A DNA stretch of 13,552 nucleotides from F23-D06 sp963620035. Lineage in GTDB: Bacteria > Bacteroidota > Bacteroidia > Bacteroidales > WCHB1-69. Below, one piece after another: positions 1-7,698 of this stretch. The notes beneath the pieces were generated by a model. It saw only the letters and a list, made by a program, of their open reading frames with translations, did no database searches and was not told the origin of the DNA. How positions within the stretch are numbered: position 1 is the first letter of the stretch; each line of letters opens with the position of its first letter. The stretch lies in the NCBI GenBank assembly GCA_963620035.1, contig CAVEXN010000041.1:1-13552 (forward strand), written 5' to 3'. Both the position numbers and the translations under genes were made by a program.

Positions 1-47
1 GGGTTTCATTGAGGCACCCCCTGACTTACTGCGTTTTATCAAAACGT
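1..47. other. Unassigned left edge, possibly end of an inserted element
   Basis: This stretch follows the premature stop of the PIF1-like gene and does not encode the expected continuation of that protein (helicase motifs V and VI). On the + strand a frame is open from base 2 to a TGA at 71-73 (23 codons, reading ...DLLRFIKTFRTLLGIG). It could be the last codons of a transposase entering from the left, but it is too short to identify and may be chance. No inverted repeat or target-site duplication can be defined because the other end lies outside the window. Confidence 0.25.
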
Positions 48-1133
48 TTAGGACACTATTGGGTATTGGGTGAATGTGCCCATGACGTTCCGCTTGAGCT
101 TGCGCGTTTCGCGGTCATATTCGAAGGTCACAGATTCCCATACTACAGGTTTCACGGTATAGGTATTGCCAGAGTTTAAAGTTATATCTATCTCATCTTC
201 CGTAAGTTTTGCAATCTTGGCCAGTGAGCCGTTCACCCAGCGTTTTTCGGGGTCGTTGCGGGTGAGTATCACTTGCGCGCCTAATCTCAGCCGGAGGCTC
301 TGATCGACCGGGAGTTTCTTGTCGTCAAAGTCATCTTTGATGATGCCCTCATAGACCTGTTCGGGCGCGTCAATTTCGGCCAGGCACCGCTGGTTTATTT
401 CTTCTGCGGCCTTGTTGGTGGAGGATAGCGTAATGATGATGCCGTCTTTGCTTTCGGGGCGTACAACACGTTGGTTGAGCATCCGGGTGTCGTCGGGAGT
501 CATGTTGTTTGTCTGTACATGCTCCAGGATGTTCAGGTACTGCCGGTCATTGCTTTGTCTGTAAACTTTCCGGAACTCGATTTTCGGGAGGCGCATGCGT
601 TTGAACACCTCGGCCTTGTATAAGAAAAACTCGTCGGTATGGTAGGTGTCTTGCAGGAAGACGCGTTCGGGTCCGGAGCGTGACACGGGTGGCAACTGGA
701 ACATATTGCCTGCAAAAACAACCTGTTTCCAGCCGAACGGCTGCCAGGTGCAGAGCACCTGGCGGAGCGTGTAGTCAATGGCGTCTACGATGTCGCACCG
801 CACCATCGACACTTCGTCAATGATGATGGTGTCGGCATGGCGGATCGTGCCGGTGCGGTTGCCCAGCAAGTTTCCACAGGTGCCGGGTTCGCAGGGACCT
901 AACGGAAGACAGAAGAAGGAGTGTATGGTAACGCCGCCCGCGAGGATGGCGGCAAGCCCCGTCGGGGCTAACGTGATGAACTGCTTGTCCACCATTTTCT
1001 GCACATTATGCAAAAAAGTCGTCTTGCCGGTGACGGCGCGGCCTGTGAGGAAAAAACTGGTGTTGGTGTGGACTATGAGTTCGTATGCGAGCACCTGTTC
1101 CTGGTTTCCGGGGTCTGTCTTTTGGAATCCCAT
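48..1133 (-). pseudogene. Truncated PIF1-like SF1B DNA helicase
   Basis: Seen: the 361-residue product has the N-terminal half of a PIF1/RecD2-like helicase: Walker A GRAVTGKT (31-38), motif Ia APTG (57-60), AGGVTIHSFF (65-74), motif II IDEVSM (105-110), motif III AGNMFQLPPV (141-150), then the 1B/2A region up to GTFTQYPI. Intact bacterial homologues continue after this point into motifs V and VI (the HKSQG region); here three codons later there is a stop. Family knowledge: motif I is usually GxAGTGKT and motif III GDxxQLPPV; here a Gly is Val (residue 34) and the Asp of GD is Asn (143). Intact members unwind DNA 5' to 3' using ATP. Inference: loss of the C-terminal motifs plus changed motif residues means a non-functional remnant, probably cut by an insertion at about base 57. 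It lies 66 bp downstream of pfk on the same strand. The helicase family is near certain; pseudogene status is likely but depends on sequence left of the window. Confidence 0.75.
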
Positions 1134-1199
1134 TTCATTTCAGGGATAATTGTTGTCCATTCGTTCGGTCGTTTCAGTGTTTAGAGGACAAGTTGACCA

Positions 1200-2321
1200 T
1201 CATACGGAAAGGACGTCCCCGAAAGACATTCCGATGCCTCGGGCGGTATGAACCAGGAAGTCCTTGTCGGGACAGACGAGATGCGGCGTGCGCAGTGCCT
1301 CTTCCAGGGACACGTGCGTGATTTCGGGATGACGGTAAACCACGAGGTTCCCGAATCTTTGCTCTTTTACCAACTCAAAGGCCTTGACCCCGAACTCGGT
1401 GGCCAGGATGCGGTCGAATGCAACGGGCGTTCCGCCGCGCTGCAAGTGTCCCAACACGGTTACGCGGATATCGTGTTCCACGCCGAGGTCTATGAGTTCC
1501 TGACGGAGCACTTCACCCACGCCTCCCAGTTTGATGTGGCGTTCGCCCACGGCAGTCGGTGTTATGCCCGTAACTTTTCCGTCCGCTTTCCTGGCGCCTT
1601 CGGCAATGACGATGTTGCAGAATCCCATGCCGTTTTTGTAGCGGGTCTCGATTTTCCTGGCGATGCTTGCAGGGTTGTATGGAATTTCAGGGATGATGCA
1701 TACTTCGGCGCCGCCTGCAATGGCCGTGTGCAGGGCTATCCAGCCGGCATCGCGTCCCATGACCTCCATGATGAACACCCGGTTGTGACTGTCAGCCGTG
1801 GTGACTAACTTGTCGAATGCTTCTGTGGCTATCTGCACGGCTGTCTGGAATCCGAAGGTGAAGTCGGTGCTGCTCAAGTCGTTGTCAATGGTTTTGGGCA
1901 CGCCTACCACAGGAATGCCCATGTTCTGGAGTTGCAATGATATTCGCTGCGACCCGTCGCCGCCGATGTTGATGACGGCCTCGAACCCCATTTCCTCAAT
2001 GCGTCGTTTCATCAGCCCGGAACGGTCTTCTGTGACCCATTCCCCGTTTTCGTTCTTGACGGGGAACTGGAATGGACCGCCTTTGTTGGTGGTCTTGATG
2101 ATGGTGCCGCCTTTGACGTGCAGCCCCGAAACACTCTTCTCGGTGAGTTCTACAATCTCGATTTTGTCTTTCAGGATGCCGTTGAACGATTCGATACATC
2201 CGTAAACTTTCCACTCTTCAGTTTCGAGGCAGGCACGTTTCACGATTCCGCGGATAACCGCATTCAGGCCGGGACAGTCGCCGCCGCCCGTGGCTACAAG
2301 TATTTTGTGGGTTTTAGACAT
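1200..2321 (-). CDS. pfkA: 6-phosphofructokinase, family A (mixed ATP/PPi signature)
   Basis: Phosphorylates fructose 6-phosphate to fructose 1,6-bisphosphate, the committed step of glycolysis, in the cytoplasm. Seen in the 373-residue product: phosphate-binding loop TGGGDCPGLNAVIRG (11-25), GGDGS (120-124), catalytic PKTIDND (142-148), substrate motif MGRDAGW (188-194) and LGHLQRGG near the C-terminus. Family knowledge: Gly after GGD favours ATP, whereas Asp there marks PPi enzymes; Lys in PKTIDND is typical of PPi and group III enzymes, where classical bacterial PfkA has Gly (PGTIDND). The protein thus has the mixed group III signature, and ATP use is the better guess. It is about 50 residues longer than E. 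coli PfkA. Start chosen at 2321: it gives MSKTHKILVATGGGDCPG directly, while the open frame back to 2471 would run through the rplY terminator and into rplY. A TAnnTTTG box lies just upstream. Confidence 0.94.
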   Translation of the reverse strand: MSKTHKILVATGGGDCPGLNAVIRGIVKRACLETEEWKVYGCIESFNGILKDKIEIVELTEKSVSGLHVKGGTIIKTTNKGGPFQFPVKNENGEWVTEDRSGLMKRRIEEMGFEAVINIGGDGSQRISLQLQNMGIPVVGVPKTIDNDLSSTDFTFGFQTAVQIATEAFDKLVTTADSHNRVFIMEVMGRDAGWIALHTAIAGGAEVCIIPEIPYNPASIARKIETRYKNGMGFCNIVIAEGARKADGKVTGITPTAVGERHIKLGGVGEVLRQELIDLGVEHDIRVTVLGHLQRGGTPVAFDRILATEFGVKAFELVKEQRFGNLVVYRHPEITHVSLEEALRTPHLVCPDKDFLVHTARGIGMSFGDVLSV

Positions 2322-2349
2322 AGTGGCTGCAAGTTTTCTTTTAGCGGCG

Positions 2350-2357
2350 CAAAAATA
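2350..2357 (-). promoter_or_regulatory. Putative Bacteroidota -7 box for pfk
   Basis: On the minus strand this reads TATTTTTG, an exact match to TAnnTTTG, 28 bases before the chosen pfk start. No TTTG -33 box lies at the expected 19-base spacing, where the upstream terminator hairpin sits instead, so this is half a promoter by sequence. Confidence 0.4.
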
Positions 2358-2372
2358 GGAAAAAATGAAAAA

Positions 2373-2392
2373 AGCCCGGACACGTCCGGGCT
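2373..2392 (-). terminator. Rho-independent terminator of rplY
   Basis: Inverted repeat AGCCCGGA/TCCGGGCT around a four-base loop (CACG/CGTG), 26 bases after the rplY stop, followed on the minus strand by TTTTTTCATTTTTT. The GC-rich stem plus U tract is a classical terminator and separates rplY from pfk transcription. Confidence 0.85.
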
Positions 2393-2418
2393 CTGTGTAA
2401 ATCGAATGTCGGAAAAAA

Positions 2419-3018
2419 TTATGCTTCCGTAGTTTCGGACTCGCCGCCTTCTTCGGTGTCGTTGGAGGCAACCACGTTGCGGGTCTGGTTCACGGAAACG
2501 ATGACCTTGTTGGGGTTGTCCACGATGGTCAGGTTCTCGATGGCGATGTCGCCGATTTTGATCACGTCTTCGATGTCCAGTTTGGAGATGTCTGCGGTGA
2601 TGTCTTCAGGAATGTTCTCCAGAAGACCATGTACCTTGAGTTTGCGCACTCTCTTGTGGAGGAATCCGCCCTTGAGAACGCCGGGAGACGTGCCCGTGAT
2701 CTTGAACGGTATCTCGATGGTGATGGGCTTGTTGTCGGTGACCTCGAGGAAATCGACATGCAGCAACTTGTCGGTGATGGGGTGGAACTGCGTCTCTTGA
2801 ACAATGGCACGGTAGGTGTTGCCGTCAAGACTGATTTCTGCATATTTCACTTCCGGCGTGTAGAGGAGATTCCTGAATTGGCTTTCTTCCATTATAAAAA
2901 GTTTCTGCTCTTTTCCGCCGTAAAGCACACAAGGAATCATTCCGTTAAGCCGTTGTGCCTTGGCATCTTTTTTCCCTACGTTCTCGCGAAGAGAACCGCT
3001 CATAGATACTGATTTCAT
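2419..3018 (-). CDS. rplY: 50S ribosomal protein L25 (Ctc/TL5 form)
   Basis: Binds 5S rRNA in the large ribosomal subunit. The 199-residue product is the long two-domain form: an N-terminal L25 beta-barrel (about 1-95; RENVGKKDAKAQR, IPCVLYGG, and HPITDKLLHVDFLEV) and a C-terminal TL5/Ctc beta domain (about 96-180; PITIEIPFKITGTSPGVLKGG, then DITADISKLDIEDVIKIGDI), with an acidic tail EEGGESETTEA. The E. coli protein has only the first domain; the long form is normal in Bacteroidota. The start at 3018 gives MKSVSMSGSLRENVGKK, the usual N-terminus. Transcribed alone: divergent promoter upstream, strong terminator downstream. Confidence 0.97.
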   Translation of the reverse strand: MKSVSMSGSLRENVGKKDAKAQRLNGMIPCVLYGGKEQKLFIMEESQFRNLLYTPEVKYAEISLDGNTYRAIVQETQFHPITDKLLHVDFLEVTDNKPITIEIPFKITGTSPGVLKGGFLHKRVRKLKVHGLLENIPEDITADISKLDIEDVIKIGDIAIENLTIVDNPNKVIVSVNQTRNVVASNDTEEGGESETTEA

Positions 3019-3063
3019 ATTGTTCCTTTTTTTGAATTAAATGATTTTTTTTGAAAACGGCGG

Positions 3064-3094
3064 CAAAAGTACGAAAAATATCAGACTGCTCAAC
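3064..3094 (-). promoter_or_regulatory. Putative rplY promoter (-33 GTTG, -7 TACTTTTG)
   Basis: On the minus strand GTTG (3094-3091) is followed after 19 bases by TACTTTTG (3071-3064), an exact TAnnTTTG match at the spacing known for the Bacteroidota primary sigma factor (TTTG -33, one mismatch). It gives a leader of about 40 bases before the rplY ATG. Confidence 0.55.
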
Positions 3095-3125
3095 TTTCGG
3101 GGCGCTTCATTTTTTAGTATTTTTG
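3095..3125 (+). promoter_or_regulatory. Putative nnr promoter (-33 TTTC, -7 TATTTTTG)
   Basis: TTTC (3095-3098) and TATTTTTG (3118-3125) with a 19-base spacer: exact -7 consensus and one mismatch in -33. Transcription would begin near 3132, which supports the ATG at 3147 and excludes the upstream ATG at 3051. Its -33 box directly abuts that of the divergent rplY promoter. Confidence 0.55.
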
Positions 3126-3146
3126 CGCCCTGACACGATTTGGAAT

Positions 3147-4736
3147 ATGGAATTTCCGGAAAACATAGCATTTCCGCTGGTCTTGACGGTCGCGGAGACC
3201 CGAGAAAGCGAAAGATTTACGATGAACGAGCGACACATTTCCTCGCTCCAGCTGATGGAATGTGCCGGAATGGCATGCGCCCGCAAAATTGCCGGTTATG
3301 TGGAGACATGCGGCATCCACGACATCCGCATTTTCTGCGGACCGGGCAACAACGGCGGCGACGGGCTTGTGATTGCCCGCATGCTGTCGCAACATCCGTG
3401 GCAAAACATACGACCGGACGTACATGTGGTGCTTTGCCGCGACACGGACACCCGATGCACCCCCGAACTGCTGGCAAATCTCGCCTTGTGGGAAGAAATC
3501 GTGCATAGTGACAGCAATGCTTCTGTCACGACTTTCAACGGAAATTCCGGACTCCCCATCCCGGCAGATTCCCTTGTTGTGGACGCCATTTTCGGGATCG
3601 GACTGTCCAGACCCGTTGCCGGCATCTATGCCGCCGCCATCCGAACCATCAATGCTTCCGGTGCAGTGACGGTGGCGGTAGATATCCCTTCAGGACTCTT
3701 TTCCGACAAGGCGACCCCCCACTATGCGGCGGCGGTCAAGGCGCGATATACGTTGAGCGTCCAATTTCCAAAAACGGCCTTCTTCCTGCGCGACAACTAT
3801 CCTTTTTGCGGCAATGTCACAGTGGTGGATGTGGGCATGTGCCCCGCGCCCGACACGCATCCGAACCGCTTTTACATGACCCGTGAGGTGGCGGCCGGCT
3901 TGCTGCGAAGACGAAATCCTTTCTCCTCGAAGCACGACTTTGGCCATGGCCTGCTGGTGTCCGGCAGCGCTGATATGCTCGGCGCCGCAATTCTTGCCGC
4001 AACTGCCGCACTGAAAGGCGGCATCGGCAAAGTGACTTTACACACCCCGAAACTTGCCACAAGCCACCTGCCCGCATGCTTGCCCGAGGCAATTCTCCAC
4101 CCCGATGCCGACGAACGGCACGTGAGCCGGATAGACTGGGACACGCTGCAGCATGACGTCAATGCCGTTGCCGTAGGGCCGGGACTGGGGATGCACCCCC
4201 AAACCGTTTCTGCCGTGAAAGAACTGCTCGACAGGGTGCGTACCCCTCTTGTCATAGACGCCGACGCCCTGAACGTGCTCGCCGCCAACAAGACGTGGCT
4301 CGCATTTCTCCCCGCATACAGCATATTGACGCCACACGACAAGGAGTTTGAACGGCTGGCCGGTCCTTGCCAAAATGACTTTGAACGACTGGAAAAAGCC
4401 AGGGACTTTGCCGTACGTTACAGTGTCGTGTTGGTGCTCAAAGGCAGATATACGGTGGTGTCGCTCCCCGACGGCAGACAGTTTTTCAACACTACGGGCA
4501 ATGAAGGCATGGCCACGGCAGGTTCCGGGGATGTGCTTGCCGGTCTGCTGCTGTCTTTGCGGGCACAAGGCTATACGCCCGAAGCCGCCGCGTTGCTGGC
4601 CGTATATGTCCACGGCTTGGCAGGCGACCTGTGCAGGGACGAGGACTCCCCGTACAGCGTCACGGCATCTGACCTCCCCCGGTATTTCGGAAAGGCATTC
4701 CGGCTCATCCACGAAACTGAAGATGATTATCTGTAA
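3147..4736 (+). CDS. nnr: Bifunctional NAD(P)H-hydrate epimerase / ADP-dependent dehydratase
   Basis: Metabolite repair enzyme: the N-terminal YjeF/NnrE domain interconverts R and S forms of hydrated NAD(P)H, and the C-terminal NnrD domain dehydrates the S form using ADP. Seen in 529 residues: SSLQLMECAG (32-41), nucleotide/K+ loop GPGNNGGDGLVIARML (65-80), VDAIFGIGLSRPV and VAVDIPSGLFSD for NnrE; then KHDFGHGLLVSGS (from 262), AVGPGLGMHP, PLVIDADALNVLA, ILTPHDKEFERLAG, VLKGRYTVV and GNEGMATAGSGDVLAG (451-466, with catalytic-type Asp462) for NnrD. All key motifs look intact and the length is normal for the fused form. Start 3147 is chosen because the promoter box at 3118-3125 lies inside the longer open frame, and because the extra 32 residues show no family similarity. 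The next gene starts 14 bp downstream, so co-transcription is likely. Confidence 0.94.
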   Translation: MEFPENIAFPLVLTVAETRESERFTMNERHISSLQLMECAGMACARKIAGYVETCGIHDIRIFCGPGNNGGDGLVIARMLSQHPWQNIRPDVHVVLCRDTDTRCTPELLANLALWEEIVHSDSNASVTTFNGNSGLPIPADSLVVDAIFGIGLSRPVAGIYAAAIRTINASGAVTVAVDIPSGLFSDKATPHYAAAVKARYTLSVQFPKTAFFLRDNYPFCGNVTVVDVGMCPAPDTHPNRFYMTREVAAGLLRRRNPFSSKHDFGHGLLVSGSADMLGAAILAATAALKGGIGKVTLHTPKLATSHLPACLPEAILHPDADERHVSRIDWDTLQHDVNAVAVGPGLGMHPQTVSAVKELLDRVRTPLVIDADALNVLAANKTWLAFLPAYSILTPHDKEFERLAGPCQNDFERLEKARDFAVRYSVVLVLKGRYTVVSLPDGRQFFNTTGNEGMATAGSGDVLAGLLLSLRAQGYTPEAAALLAVYVHGLAGDLCRDEDSPYSVTASDLPRYFGKAFRLIHETEDDYL

Positions 4737-4750
4737 AAAATGACTTTAGA

Positions 4751-6148
4751 ATGAAAAGAATCGTATTTCAAACCATATTGCTATTGCTTGCCCTGCCGCT
4801 GGCATACGGGCAGGCGGAAATAAAACTGCAATTGCAGAACATCCGGTGTGACACCGTTAGCATACAAGCCTATAACGGAGAAAAGAAAGGACGCATCGTG
4901 CAGGCCAAGCCTTTTGCCCGTGAACTGACCTTCAAAAGCAAAGCGCGTCTTGAGGCGGGGCTTTATTGGGTGATGGGCGACAGCACTGTCCTCTGCGAGT
5001 TTCTGCTGTCGCCGCACGAGAGCCAGAAGTTCACGATAAACATCGATACCGGCAGCGTGGTTTTCCAGAACAGTCCCGAAAACACCCGCAATCAGGAATA
5101 TGCGAAGAGGATAGGGGAGTACAACCTGCAGTTTCTTGCGTTTGACCAGGAATTCAAGGAGGCGCAACACGCCATGCCGCAGTATATGCTGAAAGTGTTT
5201 GCCGATTCGCTCACGGCCAAGGCACGGAGGCTCAATGCGGAACGGACCGCTTGGCAACAGCAAACCGTCCGCGACAACCCGAACACCCTGCTGGGCTCTG
5301 TCGTGCAGGCCTCCATCGATATGCCCGAGCCGCCGGAACATTATTACCGCAACAAAGACCTTTACCAACAATATTATGTGCAGCATTTCTTTGAAGGTTT
5401 CCCATGGAACGACCCCAACGTGTTCAATACTCCCGTAAGCGACAACAAAATCAGGGAGTTCTGCAACGTCATCTACCAACTCGACCGTCCCGACCTTGAC
5501 ACCTTTGTCGTAGCCATTCTCGACAAGGCAAAGACAAACGAGCAGTCGCTGTACCGCCTCTTCGACCGGATGGAGAAGATCCTCGGCAGCATCACCTCAC
5601 CCTACAAAGTGGAGCATACGTACATCAAGATGCTGCAGGACATGCTGGCCTATCCCAACTTGGAAGAGAACCGGAAACGCCGGTACGGGCGGGAACTCGA
5701 AAACATCAACAAGAATCTGGCGGGCGATGCCGTTCCCGACTTCCGGATGGTGACCGCAAAGGGCGATACCGTTTCGCTGTATGACATCCGAAGCGAGTAT
5801 ATGATCCTCTATCTCCAGCACCCCACCTGCCCCACATGCCGCGAAGTGCGTGGCAGAATGGCCAAGTTTTCGGCACTCAATTCGGCCATAGACAAGGGGA
5901 ACCTGAAAGTGCTGACGGTCTATTTTGAGGACGACCCGGAAGTGTGGGCGCAGTACCTCCGCTCTCCGGAAGCAAACGCCCACTATATGCACGGATGGAA
6001 CTTCGACCAGACCATAGAGGACAAGATGCTCTACGATACCAGAACAATACCTTACATGTTCTTGTTGGACAAAAACAAGCGTGTGGTGAAGAAAGATTTG
6101 CTGGTCAACGAGATAGAAGATTACATAAAGCGGCTCGGACTGGATTAG
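4751..6148 (+). CDS. Exported thioredoxin-fold (TlpA-like) protein
   Basis: Seen: an N-terminal signal peptide (MKRIVF, then a Leu-rich core, ending around AYGQA at residue 22), a beta-rich region of about 22-110 resembling the DUF4369-like domain that often precedes such proteins, a mostly helical charged middle (about 110-320, DUF5106-like in character), and a C-terminal thioredoxin-like domain starting near VPDFRMVTAKGDTVSL. The latter carries LQHPTCPTCREVRG with the redox CxxC at Cys360-Cys363 and a later TIPYMFLLDKNKRVV containing the cis-Pro region. 465 residues. Family knowledge: such Bacteroidota proteins act as periplasmic disulfide reductases or isomerases, or have unknown partners. 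Inference: a periplasmic oxidoreductase; the partner is not visible. It follows nnr by 14 bp and precedes the exported peptidase by 69 bp. The signal peptide has no convincing lipobox. Fold and export are confident; exact family names are less so. Confidence 0.82.
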   Translation: MKRIVFQTILLLLALPLAYGQAEIKLQLQNIRCDTVSIQAYNGEKKGRIVQAKPFARELTFKSKARLEAGLYWVMGDSTVLCEFLLSPHESQKFTINIDTGSVVFQNSPENTRNQEYAKRIGEYNLQFLAFDQEFKEAQHAMPQYMLKVFADSLTAKARRLNAERTAWQQQTVRDNPNTLLGSVVQASIDMPEPPEHYYRNKDLYQQYYVQHFFEGFPWNDPNVFNTPVSDNKIREFCNVIYQLDRPDLDTFVVAILDKAKTNEQSLYRLFDRMEKILGSITSPYKVEHTYIKMLQDMLAYPNLEENRKRRYGRELENINKNLAGDAVPDFRMVTAKGDTVSLYDIRSEYMILYLQHPTCPTCREVRGRMAKFSALNSAIDKGNLKVLTVYFEDDPEVWAQYLRSPEANAHYMHGWNFDQTIEDKMLYDTRTIPYMFLLDKNKRVVKKDLLVNEIEDYIKRLGLD

Positions 6149-6217
6149 AACCCGTTTCGGTGAATCATCTTTTAGAGAATCAAAACAATATTTAATTCAT
6201 ATAATCATCAAACCACA

Positions 6218-7624
6218 ATGAAAAAACTATTTCTGATTACTTTGGGCGTGTGCTGTATGGGATTTGCTATGGCGCAGCCCACAACCAAGGGGGGCGGACT
6301 CACCTCCGAACAGATCAATGAACTGAAAGGTTCTTACAAGACCACTTCGGGAGACAAGGCTTTGCGCAACGCGGTGGTGGCCAACAGCATCGACAAGTTG
6401 GCGCGCAATTACGAAAACAGCACCGCTTTTGACTCCCATTTTTCCAACCAAGTGCCCTCCAAAGCCATCACCGACCAGGAATCGTCAGGCCGCTGCTGGA
6501 TGTTCACAGGAATGAATGTGCTCCGTTCAAAGGCTATTGCCCGTTATGACCTCCCCGCAGATTTCCAGTTCTCGCAGTGCTATACGTTCTTTTGGGACCA
6601 GTTGGAGAAGGCCAACCTGTTTTTGCAGGCCGTGCTCGACAACCGTGCGAAATCCATCAACGACGAAACCATACAATGGCTGTTCAAGAACCCGCTCAGC
6701 GACGGCGGCCAGTTCACGGGCGTGGCAAACCTGATTGACAAATACGGCATTATGCCTAAGGATGCAATGCCCGAAACCTACAGCAGCAATAATACCGGAC
6801 GTATGTCGGAACTGATAAAGCTGAAACTCCGGGAGGATGCCCTGCAACTCCGTGACATGGCCAACAACAAAAGCACAACAGAGAAGATGTTGCAGGACAA
6901 AAAATTGGAAATGCTGAAAACGGTTTACCGTATGCTTGCCTATACGCTTGGCGAGCCGCCCGCACAGTTCACCTGGACCCGACGCGATGCCAAAGGCAAT
7001 GTGGTGAGCACCGAAACCTATACGCCAAAATCGTTCGCCGAGGCTTTCGTGAAAGAGGATTTCTCGAAGTATTATATGATAATGAACGACCCTACACGCC
7101 CCTATTACAAGGTGTACGAAATCGAATATGACAGACATGTCTATGACGGACAGAACTGGAAGTACCTCAATTTGCCGATGAACGAAATCGCCGATATGGC
7201 CATCGCTTCCATCAAAGACAGCACGATGATGTACTTCTCGTGCGACGTGGCCAAGTTCCTCGACCGTGAAAAAGGCTATATGGACATTAACAATTACGAT
7301 TACGGCTCCCTGTTCGGCACCACGTTCGGGATGGACAAGAAACAGCGCATCGAGACCTACGCCAGCGGCTCGTCACATGCCATGACGCTCTGTGCCGTGG
7401 ACCTGGACAAGGACGGCAAACCTGTCAAGTGGATGGTCGAAAACAGTTGGGGCAGCAAATATGGGCACAATGGCTTCCTGATCATGACCGACGAGTGGTT
7501 CAATGAGTACATGTTCCGTCTGGTGGTGGAAGAAAAATACATCCCCGCCAAGACCCTCAAACTTTTCAAACAGGAATCTGTCATGCTGCCGGCATGGGAT
7601 CCCTTGTTTGCCCCGGAAGATTAA
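6218..7624 (+). CDS. pepC: Exported aminopeptidase C / bleomycin-hydrolase-type cysteine peptidase (C1B)
   Basis: Papain-like peptidase of family C1B that removes N-terminal residues from peptides. The 468-residue product shows the full catalytic set: Gln87 and Cys93 in TDQESSGRCWMF, His387 in GSSHAMTLCAVD, and Asn409 in VENSWGSKYGHNGF. QFSQCYTFFWDQLEKANLFL and GGQFTGVANLIDKYG are further C1B landmarks. Unlike cytosolic PepC of Firmicutes or yeast Blh1, it starts with a signal peptide (MKKLFLITLGVCCMGFAMAQ, cleavage near residue 19-20), so it should act in the periplasm or be exported, as is common in Bacteroidota. The C-terminus (LPAWDPLFAPED) extends beyond the catalytic domain; in family members the C-terminal arm reaches the active site and limits cleavage to aminopeptidase mode. 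A strong hairpin follows the gene. Confidence 0.94.
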   Translation: MKKLFLITLGVCCMGFAMAQPTTKGGGLTSEQINELKGSYKTTSGDKALRNAVVANSIDKLARNYENSTAFDSHFSNQVPSKAITDQESSGRCWMFTGMNVLRSKAIARYDLPADFQFSQCYTFFWDQLEKANLFLQAVLDNRAKSINDETIQWLFKNPLSDGGQFTGVANLIDKYGIMPKDAMPETYSSNNTGRMSELIKLKLREDALQLRDMANNKSTTEKMLQDKKLEMLKTVYRMLAYTLGEPPAQFTWTRRDAKGNVVSTETYTPKSFAEAFVKEDFSKYYMIMNDPTRPYYKVYEIEYDRHVYDGQNWKYLNLPMNEIADMAIASIKDSTMMYFSCDVAKFLDREKGYMDINNYDYGSLFGTTFGMDKKQRIETYASGSSHAMTLCAVDLDKDGKPVKWMVENSWGSKYGHNGFLIMTDEWFNEYMFRLVVEEKYIPAKTLKLFKQESVMLPAWDPLFAPED

Positions 7625-7640
7625 GTCATCATTAGCACGG

Positions 7641-7676
7641 AAATTCAGGTCCCGTACCTGACCGGGACCTGAATTT
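7641..7676 (+). terminator. Strong hairpin after pepC (terminator or attenuator)
   Basis: Perfect 14-bp inverted repeat: AAATTCAGGTCCCG (7641-7654), 8-base loop TACCTGAC, CGGGACCTGAATTT (7663-7676). It lies 16 bases after the pepC stop and 22 bases before the DUF2147 start. The flanking A and T bases make it usable in either direction, but there is no long U tract. A shorter alternative stem, CAGGT (7646-7650) with ACCTG (7656-7660), is also possible. Confidence 0.7.
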
Positions 7677-7698
7677 GTTATATAATCAACAGCCAACA

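Noticed and set aside
1248..1808. 186-codon + strand open frame inside pfk
   Set aside because: Shadow of pfk; no recognisable domain.
2322..2471. N-terminal extension of pfk (open frame to an ATG at 2471)
   Set aside because: It would overlap the rplY end and translate the terminator; the PFK fold starts directly after the ATG at 2321.
3051..3146. N-terminal extension of nnr
   Set aside because: It contains the exact TAnnTTTG box at 3118-3125 and has no family similarity.
4038..4712. 224-codon antisense open frame inside nnr
   Set aside because: Shadow of a GC-rich gene whose product is clearly recognised on the + strand; no protein family resemblance.
4781..5479. 232-codon antisense open frame inside the thioredoxin-fold gene
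   Set aside because: Antisense shadow; no motif, signal peptide or promoter.
6527..7138. 203-codon antisense open frame inside pepC
   Set aside because: Antisense to a well conserved peptidase core; no recognisable product.
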